In this document: positions 25,225 to 34,583 of the stretch, in pieces
How positions within the stretch are numbered: position 1 is the stretch's first letter
Layout: each line of letters begins with the position of its first letter
Assembly: GCA_028689245.1 (NCBI GenBank)
Contig: JAQTWO010000003.1
Span: forward strand, 1 to 34,583
Length of the DNA stretch: 34,583 nucleotides
Source of the DNA: Candidatus Altimarinota bacterium
GTDB lineage: Bacteria; Patescibacteriota; Gracilibacteria; BD1-5; UBA2023
Reading direction: 5' to 3'
Notes under the pieces: generated by a model
The model's input: the letters and a program-made list of their open reading frames with translations, nothing else
Told to the model about the DNA's origin: nothing
Database searches by the model: none
Program-made: the position numbers and the translations under genes

Positions 25225-25482
25225 TTATCCTACAAGATCTGAATCTATCAATCTATCAAGTGCCTTGCAAAAAGCAACATTCAATCCATCTCCTGAGAGA
25301 TCTTCATCTGGTAAAACATCTCCTCTTATAAAATCTGAAAATGGAGTTTCCATTGCAAGTAACTTATGTGTTCTAAAAAGACTCTGCTCAGCCACCCCTT
25401 GCGTTCATTGTTCATTATTTTTAAAAATCCCAGTGAATCCTTGGATTAATTTTTCAGATATATTATTATTTCAGTTATTCAT
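25225..25482 (-). CDS. Small protein of unknown function, 85 aa
   Basis: Starts MNN-G-NNNISEKLIQGFTG with two UGA glycines (the second EQ-G-TQG) and ends RLIDSDLVG before TAA. Central AEQSLFRTHKLLAMETPFSD and acidic FIRGDVLPDEDLSGDGLN. No membrane helix. It sits between the pilin and the DEAD-box gene, all on the minus strand. A plus-strand ORF over the same DNA is a shadow. Family unknown. Confidence 0.55.
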
Positions 25483-25569
25483 AGTTCATTTTTTAGTAAA
25501 TTATATTGCTTATTTTATTACCCTCCCGATTGTATCCATTTTTTCTCGGAGTCCAAATTTTTCCATAAT

Positions 25570-25605
25570 AAAATCCCTTACAAATAGGTTTATAAGGGAT
25601 TTTTG
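25570..25605. terminator. Terminator of the DEAD-box gene at 25608
   Basis: AAAATCCCTTA / TAAGGGATTTT, 11-bp arms, 12-nt loop, U-runs on both strands. Confidence 0.85.
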
Positions 25606-25607
25606 TA

Positions 25608-27386
25608 CTACATATCTTTCTTCTCTCGAGCTGGCCAAGTTTTTCTCTCACCTCCAGCATTGTCTCGATTTCGAGGAGCTTCATAGCTTCTCTTCTCATA
25701 TCCAGCACGATCCTTTCGTTCTCCATCGAACTTTGGTCGGTCAGACTGTGGACGGTCACTTCCGTAAGAAGGACGATCAGAAGTTCGTGGAGCAGCTCCA
25801 CCACCGAATACTCCACCGAATGTGTCAGCTCCGCTTCGGAGTCGTTCAGGACGATTCCCCTGATATCCTCCGGAAGATCTTTCTCCTCCTTGGTAACCAC
25901 CTGATGATCAATCACCACCCTGGTAACCTCCGCTTGATCGTGGTCGGTCAGTTCCGTATGAAGGACGACCTTCGGAACGGTTTCCTTGGTATCCTCCAGA
26001 AGATCTTTCTCCTCCCCCGAATCCACCGGTAGAACGATTCCCTTGGTATCCAGAGCTTGATCGTGGACGCTCAGAGGCTCCTTCATCACGGCGAGCATAC
26101 CCTCCACTGGAAGATCTTTCGCCACCTCCGAATCCTCCAGAAGAGCGATTTCCTTGGTAACCACCGCTGGATCGACCCTGGTATCCTCCACCAGAACGAC
26201 CACCGAAGCTTCGACGATTTCCACCACTATGATGTCCTCCGTTTCCTCCTCCTCGTCCCGCAAGTCGAACCACTTCATTTCCGTGGATATCAATCTGTTT
26301 CAACGTAATCTTGTTTCGTCGCTCGATATTTCCGAGGAGATTTCGTTCTCCGCTTGTTACGAACATGATCGCCTTCCCTTCAGCACCAGCACGACCAGTA
26401 CGACCGATTCGGTGGATGTACGCCTCTGGATCTTCTGGCACGTTGTAGTTGACTACGAGCATGATATCCTTCATATTGAGCCCACGAGCCGCAACATCGG
26501 TCGTGATGAAGACATTACAGAACCCGTCCTGAAATCGCTTGAGGGATCGAGTACGATCTCGCTGCTGCATGTCTCCATGGAGACATCCCGTCGAGAATCC
26601 ATCTCGTTCGAGCATATCGGCGATATCTTCTGTTTCGTGCTTCATTCGGCAGAATACGACGATTTTCACATCCTTGTGATCCTGAACGTATTTCTTGAGC
26701 ATATCGTATTTCTCGAAGTGTGGAACCTCGATGAAAGCATGGTCAATCTTGGAAACCATAAGGTTTTCAGTTGCCTTGATAGACTCGTATCCATCTCCAA
26801 CGTATTTTGCAAGGAGGTTATTTACTTCCTGAGGAATGGTAGCCGAGAATGTCATAGATTGTTTCACATTTCCGAGTCGTGACCAGATCATATCGATATC
26901 GTCGATGAATCCCATATCGAGCATTCGATCCACTTCGTCGAGGACGAGGTACTCGACATTGGAAAGATCGATAAATCGTCGTTCGATGAGATCGATGAGA
27001 CGACCGGTTGTCGCAACCACTACCTGAGGACCACCCTCAAGTGCTTCACGCTGAGCACGGATATTGGATCCTCCGTATACTGCGATAGAACGAAGATTGG
27101 TTCCGTATGAGAGTTTGAAGAATTCTTCTCGAATCTGCATAGCGAGCTCACGAGTCGGAGCGAGAACGATAACCTGAGGTTTTCGGATATTGGCATCGAG
27201 CTTCTGGAGAAGCGGGATTACGAAAGCGGCAGTCTTACCGGTTCCGGTCTGAGACTGTCCGATAATACTCTTCCCTGCCATAGCAGCCTTGATAACTTCT
27301 TCCTGAATCTTCGTGGCTTCAGTATAACCGTTTCGTGTAAGGGCCGCGAGTACTTTTTCGTCGAGACCGAGTTCCTGAAATAACAT
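25608..27386 (-). CDS. DEAD-box RNA helicase with long Gly/Arg/Ser-rich tail
   Basis: A 592-aa helicase. Motifs: NGYTEATKIQEEVI (Q), [11 protein letters not shown] (I), APTRELA (Ia), TTGRLIDL (Ib), LVLDEVDRMLD (motif II is DEVD rather than DEAD), FSATIP (III), TTDVAARGLN (V), [13 protein letters not shown] (VI). From about residue 395 the tail is low-complexity (GGYQG, RSSGG repeats) and contains the only UGA, inside the tail. Such tails bind RNA and can drive condensation. The standard-code ORF stops 100 residues early. Long leader with a 22-bp palindrome. Confidence 0.95.
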
Positions 27387-27410
27387 AGTGTAAAAATAGA
27401 ATAGAAAAAT

Positions 27411-27432
27411 AAAGAGATTCTAGAATCTCTTT
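27411..27432. repeat. 22-bp perfect palindrome in the DEAD-box leader
   Basis: AAAGAGATTCT / AGAATCTCTTT, followed on the minus strand by an AT-rich run, 24 nt before the helicase ATG. It could be an operator, an mRNA hairpin or a weak terminator. Confidence 0.7.
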
Positions 27433-27874
27433 GACGTACGGGATTATCGGAAAATCCAAAATCCAAAGGAACTGCACGAGAGTACAGAACAAAATAGGGA
27501 CTGAAGGGATCCGAAAAAGGTATTTCAAGAGAATATAGACTCGAATGTGAGAAAGAGGGAAAATCATTTCCTTTCTTAGATTACATCAGTCACGTCTCTA
27601 TTTCTCAGGAAATAGCCTTTTCCTTGAAAGTTTTTGAAGAAGTATCAAATGAAGATACGTGAATGAGGATGTATGTCATGCAATATGACATATGGAGAAG
27701 GTTCTTGGTGCAACTCAAGGGAAGCCTTCTTTTAAAAGAGAAAGGGCGCGAAGCGTCCTCTTATTTCTGTAACGAGTGGGAGAAGTATATAAAGAAAATG
27801 TATTTTGCCAAAAGATTTTCGAAAATTGGAGATATATGCTCCTTATATTTGATTTTACAATCGTGTGTTGCTGA
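27433..27874. other. Gene-poor tract between divergent genes
   Basis: No convincing gene. It holds a hairpin TATGTCAT / ATGACATA (27672-27692), a stem GGGCGC / GCGTCC near 27750, a direct repeat TCGTGTGTTGC (27861, 27877) and a 28-codon ORF at 27649-27735 with a CxxC motif. A longer standard-code ORF (27663-27935) runs across the terminator at 27875 and is unlikely. Confidence 0.4.
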
Positions 27875-27901
27875 ATTCGTGTGTTGCACGAATATTTTTT
27901 T
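27875..27901 (+). terminator. Intrinsic terminator upstream of the 27960 gene
   Basis: ATTCGTG / CACGAAT, 5-nt loop, followed by seven T. No clear plus-strand gene precedes it, so it may end a small RNA; its T run overlaps the next promoter. Confidence 0.75.
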
Positions 27902-27926
27902 GCAAATATCCGAAAAATCGTATACT
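27900..27926 (+). promoter_or_regulatory. Promoter copy D
   Basis: TTGCAA (27900-27905), 15-nt spacer containing TCCGAAAA, TATACT (27921-27926). Similar to copies A-C in -35, spacer length and CCGAAAA. Confidence 0.6.
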
Positions 27927-27959
27927 CCTCTTTAGTATTTTCTCATATCTTCTCGTACT

Positions 27960-29009
27960 ATGTTTATCAATTTCAGTCGTATCATCGCTTGGATGTTCAA
28001 ATCGTTCGATATCGCCTGAGATACGAAACTTCTTGAAAAATTGGAAAAAGACGGAACTCGGTTCGTCATGATTATCAAAAAACATTGGATATATTCCATA
28101 CTCATTTCTTGGCGTATCCTTTTTGTCATTGTTATAGCGTGTGCGAATGTATGGCTCCTCATATTCTCGCAAACCAATCCCGATACCATCACGATTTCGG
28201 TTGCAATACTCCTCAGTATCAATGTCCTCTGGTGGTTGGTTGTTGTAGTGATCTATATACGACGTTTCCGTCATATTCAGGGAAATAAACCCTATGTTGA
28301 AGATATCTATTTTGCAATAGCAAAGAGCAAATTGTCAGATAGCGCGTTTGTAAACTTCTTTAACCAGACTGTGTTGCTCCTGATTATCTTGTTTTCGCTG
28401 ACTATTTTTACCGTCTTCACAAGCATATCGAGTCTTTTATTCTCTGGAGATTCCCATTTTTCTTTCGGTTTTATCAATGCAGTTCTTCTTATCATCCAGC
28501 TTGGACTGTTCTATGGATATCTGGGGTCTATGATCAATCAGGAAATGGACTTCAAAGTAGTGATCCCGGGTCAGATTCTCTTTTACAATCAACTTGGAGT
28601 TTTTGGAGACTCTCAATCCATGAATTCTGAGAAAATTAAGACGATCAATTCCAAACATGCCGGTCTGTTCGGAGCATTTATCAACTACGGGAACATCGTC
28701 GTTCTCACCGAAGGTGATCAGGCGAGCAATGGACAAATGACTATGGATTATGTCGGGGATCCGCTCAATACCGTAAAAGAGATTCAACGGGTACTGGAAA
28801 GAGATTTCGAGAGTATGGAGAAAAAGGTCAATCTCCTCCTCCAGAAGTTCCGTACACAAATAGGCATCGAGAATATCGATACGCCCGAGAACAAGGAGCG
28901 TCTTCGGGAGTTCGTAAAAAATAATGACGTCATGCTCCAGAACATCTTCAAAACGGGAGATGCGGAGACGAAACAAGAAGTGCGAGAATTGTATATTTTG
29001 TTGCAGTAA
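27960..29009 (+). CDS. Four-helix membrane protein with cytosolic tail
   Basis: A 349-aa protein starting MFINFSRIIAWMFKSFDIA with one UGA glycine. Helices at about residues 45-66, 75-98, 138-162 and 168-195. The C-terminal cytosolic part is folded like a PH-type domain (YNQLGVFGDSQSMNSEKIKT, then HAGLFGAFINYGNIVVLTEG) followed by helices rich in Glu. I know similar layouts in CPR genomes but no function. It is followed by mraY. Confidence 0.75.
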
Positions 29010-29016
29010 GAAGAAA

Positions 29017-29040
29017 GATTCCTGCCTTCGCAGGAATGAC
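29017..29040. repeat. Short GATTCCTGC...GCAGGAATGAC hairpin repeat
   Basis: GATTCCTGCC-TTC-GCAGGAATGAC, near-perfect palindrome ending in ATGAC like the other intergenic repeats; could serve as a weak terminator of the 27960 gene. Confidence 0.55.
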
Positions 29041-29076
29041 AAATTTAATATCATAAATAATAACTGCTCAAAAAAT

Positions 29077-30135
29077 ATGTGAAACCTTTCCTTCCTCCTC
29101 ATCTACCTCCTCCTCTCGTTTCTCCTCACTTTCCTCCTCATCCCTCCGTACATCCGATTCCTTCATACGTACCGCCTCGGGAAACAAATCCGCGAGGAAG
29201 CACTCATGGGAAAAGCGACCGAGTTTGCCAAACTCCATAAGAACAAGACCGGAACTCCTTCCATGGGAGCCGGAATTATCCTCGTTTCTATCTTTTCACT
29301 CGTGGCACTCTCGGTGGTGGTTCACTACTTTGCAGTAGACATACAGAATCTATTCGATATAAAGATAAAATACAGTCTCTGGAATCGAAACGAAACCTAT
29401 CTCGCCCTCTTCACGCTCGCGACCGTTGGGATCATCGGACTCGTGGATGATTATCTGAATGTGCGGGGAATCGGTCGAACCAAAGGGCTCTCCGCCCGGG
29501 TCAAGATGGTACTTCTCATGATTTTCGCCGGACTCGGAGCTTATTGGTTCTATGTCAAGCTCGGACACACCGGGCTCCACTTCCCTTTCTTTGGTGAAGT
29601 AAGTCTCGGGGTGCTCTATATCCCCCTCTTCATCTTCATCATCATCGCCATGGCAAATGCGGTGAACATCACGGATGGTCTCGATGGACTCGCCTGAGGA
29701 CTTCTACTCTTCAATTATGTGGTGTATGCCTTCATCACGTATACACATGGACTCTTCATCCTCTCCGCGGTTTGCATGCTCATCGTCGGAGCACTCATAG
29801 CATTTCTCTGGTTCAACATAAAACCCGCCCAGTTCTACATGGGCGATGTCGGTTCGCTCGCCCTCGGAGCCAATCTCGGAATCATGGCGATGATGACCGA
29901 TACTCTCGCGGTCCTCATCATCATATCAGGAATCTATATCCTAGAAATCTGTTCGGTCATCATCCAGCTCACATCCAAGAAGCTCAGAAACGGGAAGAAG
30001 GTCTTCCGTATCGCTCCGTTCCACCACCACCTCGAAGCGATTGGATGGTCCGAAGAGACCGTCGTTATGCGATTCTGGCTCATCGGGATGATCCTCTCCA
30101 GTATCGGACTCATCGTGAGTTCTGTGGTTAAGTAA
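29077..30135 (+). CDS. mraY: Phospho-N-acetylmuramoyl-pentapeptide-transferase
   Basis: A 352-aa polytopic enzyme forming lipid I from UDP-MurNAc-pentapeptide and undecaprenyl phosphate. UGA is the second codon (M-G-NLSFLL) and also completes DGLDGLA-G-GL; standard calling splits the gene in two. Hallmarks: NKTGTPSMGAGII, GLVDDYLNVRG (Mg site), NITDGLDGLA, FYMGDVGSLALGA and HHHLEAIGWSEETVVMRFW. About ten helices. It shows the cell makes peptidoglycan precursors; ftsQ is also present in the window. Confidence 0.96.
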
Positions 30136-30171
30136 CACTCTTTTTTTATTCTCTATTTTTCATAAAACAAC

Positions 30172-31737
30172 ATGAAAAGCAAAAATATTCCAAACCCGCC
30201 CACTCTCAAAGTTGTGCCATCATATGTTTCGGAGAAAACGAAAGATTTTGTTCGAGAAATACAACTGCTTCTCGAGTTCATCTTATGAGTACGTGCAGAA
30301 TTTTGAAAACATCCTGACGGAGAACTGATAACGACAGATTCTGTTGGAAACCTTATAGAAGCCATACAACAACTGACAGACAAACTATTGCGATATGAAC
30401 ATCATATTGTAGAAATGTACCGTAATGCATATGCAAATCAGGGTATCGAAGCTAAACTCGATGATATCAATCATGGACTTCTAGAGAAAAATACCATCTT
30501 CGATGCAGTACTCTATATAGAGGAGGAGATACAAAAATCATTCCCTGGACTTTCTGTTCGAATCATACTCGATCCCATCACCGACAAGCGAGGAAAGATA
30601 AAAGAAAACCCTATGGCTCAAATGCTTGCCGATGCCCTTGAGATGATAAGATCTCGATCTTTGGATAAAAAAGATACAATAACGCAAGAAGAACAAAATC
30701 AAAACGATAGATTACAACATCTTGCATGATTACTCCCCCTAACGGAATGAGCCCTTAGATGAGATAAAAATATACCACCTGAATTAAAAATACTTCCAAT
30801 TGGATTAAATATACCTCAAAAAGGTGCTCATATATTATCGCCAGAGGAAATAACAAGCCTAGATACTGACGTCTTTGATTGTCCTAAGTCTATGCTTGCT
30901 CAGCGAATCCCCGGCGTATGAATCATTGTGTTTGTCTCCAAAAATCCAACACGATTTACTCAGGATCAGGATACTACTATTGTTCGTAAGGCAGTCGACA
31001 CAATGGGATGATACCTCCAACTCATTAGAAAGAATGAAAAGAATGAAAATGACCCATTAACAGGACTCTCTTTGCGAAGAAAATTTTCCGAAGAAGCACA
31101 TGATGCATTGGAACAGGCGACGGCACAATGAATGCAAATGTCTTTTGTCATAATTGATGTGGATTACTTCAAAAAAGTAAACGATAAGTATGGGCATCCG
31201 ATGTGAGATTTTGTACTCACAACTCTTGCAGATTTTATTAAACGCAACAACAGGATGGCAGTGCGTTGGTGAGGAGAGGAATTTTGACTACTCATGCAAG
31301 CAAGTCCTCATGAAGCAGCCTCAGCTCTTCAGTGAGTATTTGAGGCCATAAAAAAAATATATTTTTGCACTGATGAAAATGGCAAATATTCCATCTCTCG
31401 TGATCCTCTAAATGTATGAAAGAAGGATGCCTTTCGCATAACCCTCAGTGCTGGAATTGCTGGAACTTATGAAATCCAACAGACATCAACAAACATAGTG
31501 CCACTCATACCACCATGAGTAGAGGAGTTGCTAGAATCTCTCATAAAAAAAGCAGACCTCCGACTTTATGAAGCAAAGATACCGCGTGACTGTATTGTTT
31601 TTCAATCAGAACTGCAAAATCAAAAGACATTTTGATTTTCACAAATCCTTCATATACTACGAATCTCTACAATTAAAGCATCTCTTATCTCATGGTACAA
31701 GAACTTGACATCTCGCAATTTATCAAACCGACCATAG
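30172..31737 (+). CDS. GGDEF diguanylate cyclase, UGA-rich
   Basis: A 521-aa protein with 15 UGA glycines. N-terminal helical part (residues 1-200), a region ending with GAF-like features (FTQDQDTTIVRKAVDTM, about 200-280), then GGDEF: DPLTGLSLRRKF, FVIIDVDYFKKVNDKYGHPM-G-D, RW-G-GEEF, ITLSAGIAGT and KKADLRLYEAK. The active site is GGEEF with the first Gly as UGA. The inhibitory RxxD site is RNNR, so product inhibition is probably absent. It makes c-di-GMP from GTP. The last 46 nt overlap era. Confidence 0.93.
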
Positions 31738-32576
31738 AAAAAAAAGTCGGATACGTGGCACTTATCGGGCGACCAAACTCCGGAAAATCCACCTTCATCA
31801 ACGCGCTCATTGACGAAAAAGTCAGTGCCGTTTCATCGAAACCACAGACGACCCAGAAAACCATCCGAGGAATCTACAACGATGCAGAATCCCAGATCAT
31901 ATTCTTCGACACTCCGGGGGTTCATGAGTCCAAGGAAGACCTCAATATCATCATCAATGCACAGGCGGCGACCGCCCTTGAGGATGCGGATGTGATTCTC
32001 CGATTCATCGATATTTCGAGACAACGTGGTCAGGAAGAAGAGAAGATTAGCGAGCTCCTGAAGGGGATCAAGAAACCAGTCATCCTCGTGTACTCCAAGT
32101 CCGATCTCAAGCACGCGACCGAAGCCAGGAAGGATGCCATCAGCATCTCGTCCCGAAGCAAAAAGGGTTTTCAGGAACTCCTCGCAACCATCAAGAAATC
32201 GCTCCCAACTGGACCGCTTTTCTACGACGAGGATTACTATACCGATCAGGACATGGAAACCCGTATCCGCGAGATTATCCGCGAAAAGATATTCCAGAAT
32301 CTCGGAGAAGAGCTTCCGTACGATATCCTCGTGGATATCGATGACCTGACCGAAGAAAACGGCATGATAAAGGCACTCGTCATGCTCTATGTCGCAAAAG
32401 ATTCCCAGAAGAATATCCTCATCGGGAAAGATGGTGCCGTGCTCCAAAATATCGGGAAACTCGCACGACTGGAGCTCGAAAAGATCCTCGAAAAGAAGGT
32501 ATTTCTCCTCCTCCGAGTCAAAACCATGTCCAAGTGGAACAAGAATCCAAATGTGTTGAAAAAGTATTTTGGATAG
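31692..32576 (+). CDS. era: GTPase Era
   Basis: A 294-aa GTPase with C-terminal KH domain, no UGA. G1 GRPNSGKST, G2 TTQKT, G3 DTPGV, G4 YSKSD (usually NKxD, here Ser for Asn), and a KH domain with ILIGKDGAVLQNIGKLARLE followed by VKTMSKWNKNPNVLKKYFG. Era binds the 16S 3' end in 30S assembly. ATG 31692 is the only start before the P loop; it overlaps the diguanylate-cyclase gene by 46 nt. Confidence 0.96.
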   Translation: MVQELDISQFIKPTIEKKVGYVALIGRPNSGKSTFINALIDEKVSAVSSKPQTTQKTIRGIYNDAESQIIFFDTPGVHESKEDLNIIINAQAATALEDADVILRFIDISRQRGQEEEKISELLKGIKKPVILVYSKSDLKHATEARKDAISISSRSKKGFQELLATIKKSLPTGPLFYDEDYYTDQDMETRIREIIREKIFQNLGEELPYDILVDIDDLTEENGMIKALVMLYVAKDSQKNILIGKDGAVLQNIGKLARLELEKILEKKVFLLLRVKTMSKWNKNPNVLKKYFG

Positions 32577-32655
32577 AAATCTTGCATAAGATGAAATAAA
32601 TGTTAATGTTAAAAATAAAATTATCACGAAAAAAATATTTATTAATATTTTTATT

Positions 32656-33900
32656 ATGAATAAGACTGCCACGACTCACTGAATAATCCTATCTCTCTTA
32701 ATAACTATTTTCTCTCTGAGTTCATGTGGTGTATATAAAGATATTCAAAGAGAAGTTCAAAAGGAAAAATTAGAAAAAAGACCAATAGATTATTCTCTAC
32801 TTCGAGATAAGCATGATGTTCTATTTGATTTTAGTGGGTGAGTAGCAAAGGTACTCGATAATCAGAAATATTGACTTATAAACAATCAAGGAGAAACTAT
32901 TGTTCCTTTGGAGTATAATTATATAGGAGATTTTCAAGACGGATTGGCAACGGTAGAGAAAAATAATCAATACGGAGTTATAAGCATAAGCGGATCAATA
33001 GTCGTCCCCTTGCAATATACGTTCATATCTGAATATCATGATGGATTTGCTTTAGTTGACGGGGGTAACAAAAGAGGAATTATAGACAGGGAGGGTAGGA
33101 CTGTATTGCCATTTGAGTACGACGAATATTCAGGTGATTTCTTCTGAAGTGGTCTTGTCATAATTAGTAAAAATGGTAATAAAGGTATTATTGATCTCAC
33201 AGGAAAAGAAATTATTCCTTTTTGAAAGTACGATCGGCTATTTTCATTCATACTTAATAACAAATATATATACGCCATAAAGGATGACAAAAGTGGTGTT
33301 CTTGACTCATCTGGAAATACAATCATCCCGTTAGTCTGGGATGATATAGATATTATTATATCAGAGTGATCTATTGTCGTCAAAAAAGATGAGAAATGGT
33401 GAGTTATTGATTGAGTAAGTAAGGTGGTAATACCTGTAGTATTTGAAGGGATCAGAGATCTTACGAATTGATTTTTTGCTGCGAAAAAAGATGGAAAATG
33501 GTGAGTTATTAATGGATTTTGAAAAACAGTTATCCCTTTTGAGTCAAATAATGTGCCGTCATATTCACCTTCTGAGTGATTATTTATGGTAGAAAAGGAT
33601 TCAAAAATTGGATTTACGAATACTACGTGAAAGCTTATTATTCCCTATACTTATGATAGTGCACTTGGTTTTAGTAAGTGACTCTGTTGGGTGGAGACGA
33701 ATGGAAAAGGCGGTTTTATAGATAGCTCCGGAGATATTGTTATTCCTATGGAATATGATAGTTTTGATGCGTTTGATGAAATTCAAACTATAGGAATGTC
33801 CGATCTCAGTGAAGGGTTCGTAATTCGTAAAAAAAATGGAATATACTACACCATTTATCAAGATAAAGACTTTAGGGTGTTTCATGGGGTTTCAAAATAA
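32656..33900 (+). CDS. WG-repeat lipoprotein
   Basis: A 414-aa lipoprotein with 14 UGA glycines. Signal peptide with lipobox LSLSSC (Cys about residue 24). The rest is about ten WG/KWG-type repeats of 25-40 residues, e.g. NNQYGVISISGSIVVPLQY, KRGIIDREGRTVLPFEY and DGKW-G-VINGF-G-KTVIPFE; the hallmark W-G pair is TGG-TGA twice. Such repeats form beta-rich, repeat-folded surface proteins; role unknown. AT-rich compared with era. Confidence 0.93.
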
Positions 33901-33952
33901 TTTTACGTGCAAATTCTACACGAACAAGTACTCCAATTATCCCTACCCAAAA

Positions 33953-33989
33953 GGATACCTCGACTGCATAATACTTCGCTCGGTATGAC
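33953..33989. repeat. Remnant intergenic repeat ending in TATGAC
   Basis: GGATACCTCGACTGC...CTTCGCTCGGTATGAC resembles the right ends of the GTCAT/ATGAC repeats. It lies between the WG-repeat and Rrf2 genes. Confidence 0.45.
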
Positions 33990-34025
33990 AAATCATTGAA
34001 TCTCCCTATAAACTAAGTCACTATT

Positions 34026-34394
34026 ATGCTCAAAATCTCTTCTTCCTGAGAATATGCTCTCCTCCTCATAAAATATCTGAGTCAGAACCCAGGCACCCAC
34101 ACGATAGCATCCGTGAGCGAAAAACTCTCAATCAAAGAACCATTTCTCCGAAAAATTACGAACAAACTAGAAAATACCGGGATTATCACATCCCACAAAG
34201 GTCGCTATGGAGGAATAGAGCTCTTGAAAAGAGAAGTGTCTGTCTATGATATACTCCTCGCAGTTTGAGAAGATCTCAATATCACTGTTTGTTCTGGTGG
34301 AAAATGCACCTCCTCCGAGACCTGTGGTATTTCCCCAACTATTGCCAACATTCAGCGTGGATTCGACACTATTCTGAAGATCACGAGATTGTAA
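34026..34394 (+). CDS. Rrf2/IscR-like transcriptional regulator
   Basis: A 122-aa protein with two UGA glycines (SSS-G-EYALLLIKYL, LAV-G-EDL). Winged HTH with MLKISSS-G-EYAL, SEKLSIKEPFLRKITNKLEN and SHKGRYGGIELLK matches Rrf2. Three Cys (CSGGKCTSSETC, C-x4-C-x5-C) could hold an iron-sulfur cluster as in IscR. It may sense Fe-S or redox state. Target genes are not identifiable here. Confidence 0.92.
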
Positions 34395-34407
34395 TCCATA
34401 TTCTTTG

Positions 34408-34432
34408 GACTTTATAGACTTTATAGACTTTT
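34408..34432 (+). repeat. Tandem GACTTTATA repeat before the methyltransferase
   Basis: GACTTTATA at 34408-34416 and 34417-34425, then a partial third copy GACTTTT. It fills the short gap before ATG 34440. Confidence 0.6.
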
Positions 34433-34439
34433 GACTTCT

Positions 34440-34583
34440 ATGTCCTACGACGCTTTCGCTTCCACATTCTCACACTCTCGAAAGAATCTCCGATGGGGTG
34501 AGATTGAATATTTCGTGGAATACATAAAAAAACATTCTACTGGGAATGTGTCTATTTTGGATGTCGGATGCGGAAATGGGAGG
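34440..34583 (+). CDS. Class I SAM-dependent methyltransferase, N-terminal part
   Basis: MSYDAFASTFSHSRKNLRWG then VSILDVGCGNGR, the glycine-rich SAM-binding motif I. 48 residues before the window ends; substrate unknown. Confidence 0.85.
   Translation, partial: MSYDAFASTFSHSRKNLRWGEIEYFVEYIKKHSTGNVSILDVGCGNGR

Noticed and set aside
25208-26293. ORFs on both strands over the Gly-rich tail of the DEAD-box gene
   Set aside because: Low-complexity repeats open other frames; the helicase frame continues through one UGA to TAG 25608.
27649-27735. 28-codon ORF with CxxC (MKIREGGCMSCNMTYGEG...)
   Set aside because: No promoter or ribosome-binding site, and the Cys pattern is too short to judge; a hairpin follows but this is not enough to call a gene.

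Overview
The window comes from a bacterium that reads UGA as glycine (genetic code 25). In almost every gene that a standard-code reading breaks, the in-frame TGA falls on a conserved glycine: beside the ABC-transporter Walker A, in the CTP-synthase P-loop (GIGKG), after MraY DGLDGLA, in GGEEF of a diguanylate cyclase, in GGPRPP of a PEBP protein, in FGWD of a HAM1 pyrophosphatase and in the W-G pairs of a WG-repeat lipoprotein. Genuine stops are TAA and TAG only. This points to Patescibacteria/CPR, either Gracilibacteria (BD1-5) or Absconditabacteria (SR1). CGA still reads as Arg (GRPNSGKST in Era, RKRPG in GyrB). Gene content and the scarcity of Shine-Dalgarno sites fit a reduced CPR genome, but the window alone does not choose between the two phyla.

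Layout. 1-2642 (minus): an SPFH/ABC-ATPase pair and two NUDIX hydrolases. 2643-4617: regulatory-rich DNA with two promoter/short-ORF/terminator leaders, an SMR-like membrane protein, a 76-aa protein and a TfoX-N protein. 4643-5795: an AT-rich membrane-protein gene between two direct repeats, then thrS. 7630-9912: a membrane-anchored unknown protein, pyrH (minus) and a HTH protein with a C-terminal membrane helix (minus). 10004-18641 (minus): pyrG with an attenuator-like leader, an AHSA1-GFA-AHSA1 operon, PEBP/CsaA-like/unknown genes, a HAM1 pyrophosphatase, small genes, and gyrB with a small membrane-protein gene behind it. 18941: tRNA-Leu(CAA). 19111-20544 (minus): a DEAD-box helicase. 20697-22163: a secreted Cys-rich protein with a thrombospondin type-1 repeat. 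22253-24587 (minus): rbfA-ftsQ and membrane proteins. 24812-27386 (minus): a VirB2/TrbC-like pilin, a small protein and a second DEAD-box helicase. 27960-end (plus): a membrane protein, mraY, diguanylate cyclase, era, WG-repeat lipoprotein, Rrf2/IscR-like regulator and the start of a methyltransferase.

Main points of interest: (i) the recoding and its very uneven use, zero UGA in thrS, gyrB, pyrH and era but 14-15 in accessory genes; (ii) a GC-rich palindromic element inserted in frame, in the same reading frame, in both pyrG and a DEAD-box helicase, like Rickettsia palindromic elements; (iii) three leaders with a very short ORF and an intrinsic terminator, one with a four-Thr run; (iv) a promoter-like motif shared by several transcription units, 25 nt identical in two copies; (v) the TSP1-domain surface protein.

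All translations were made by eye. Coordinates of genes with internal UGA were derived by reading through TGA to the next TAA/TAG.
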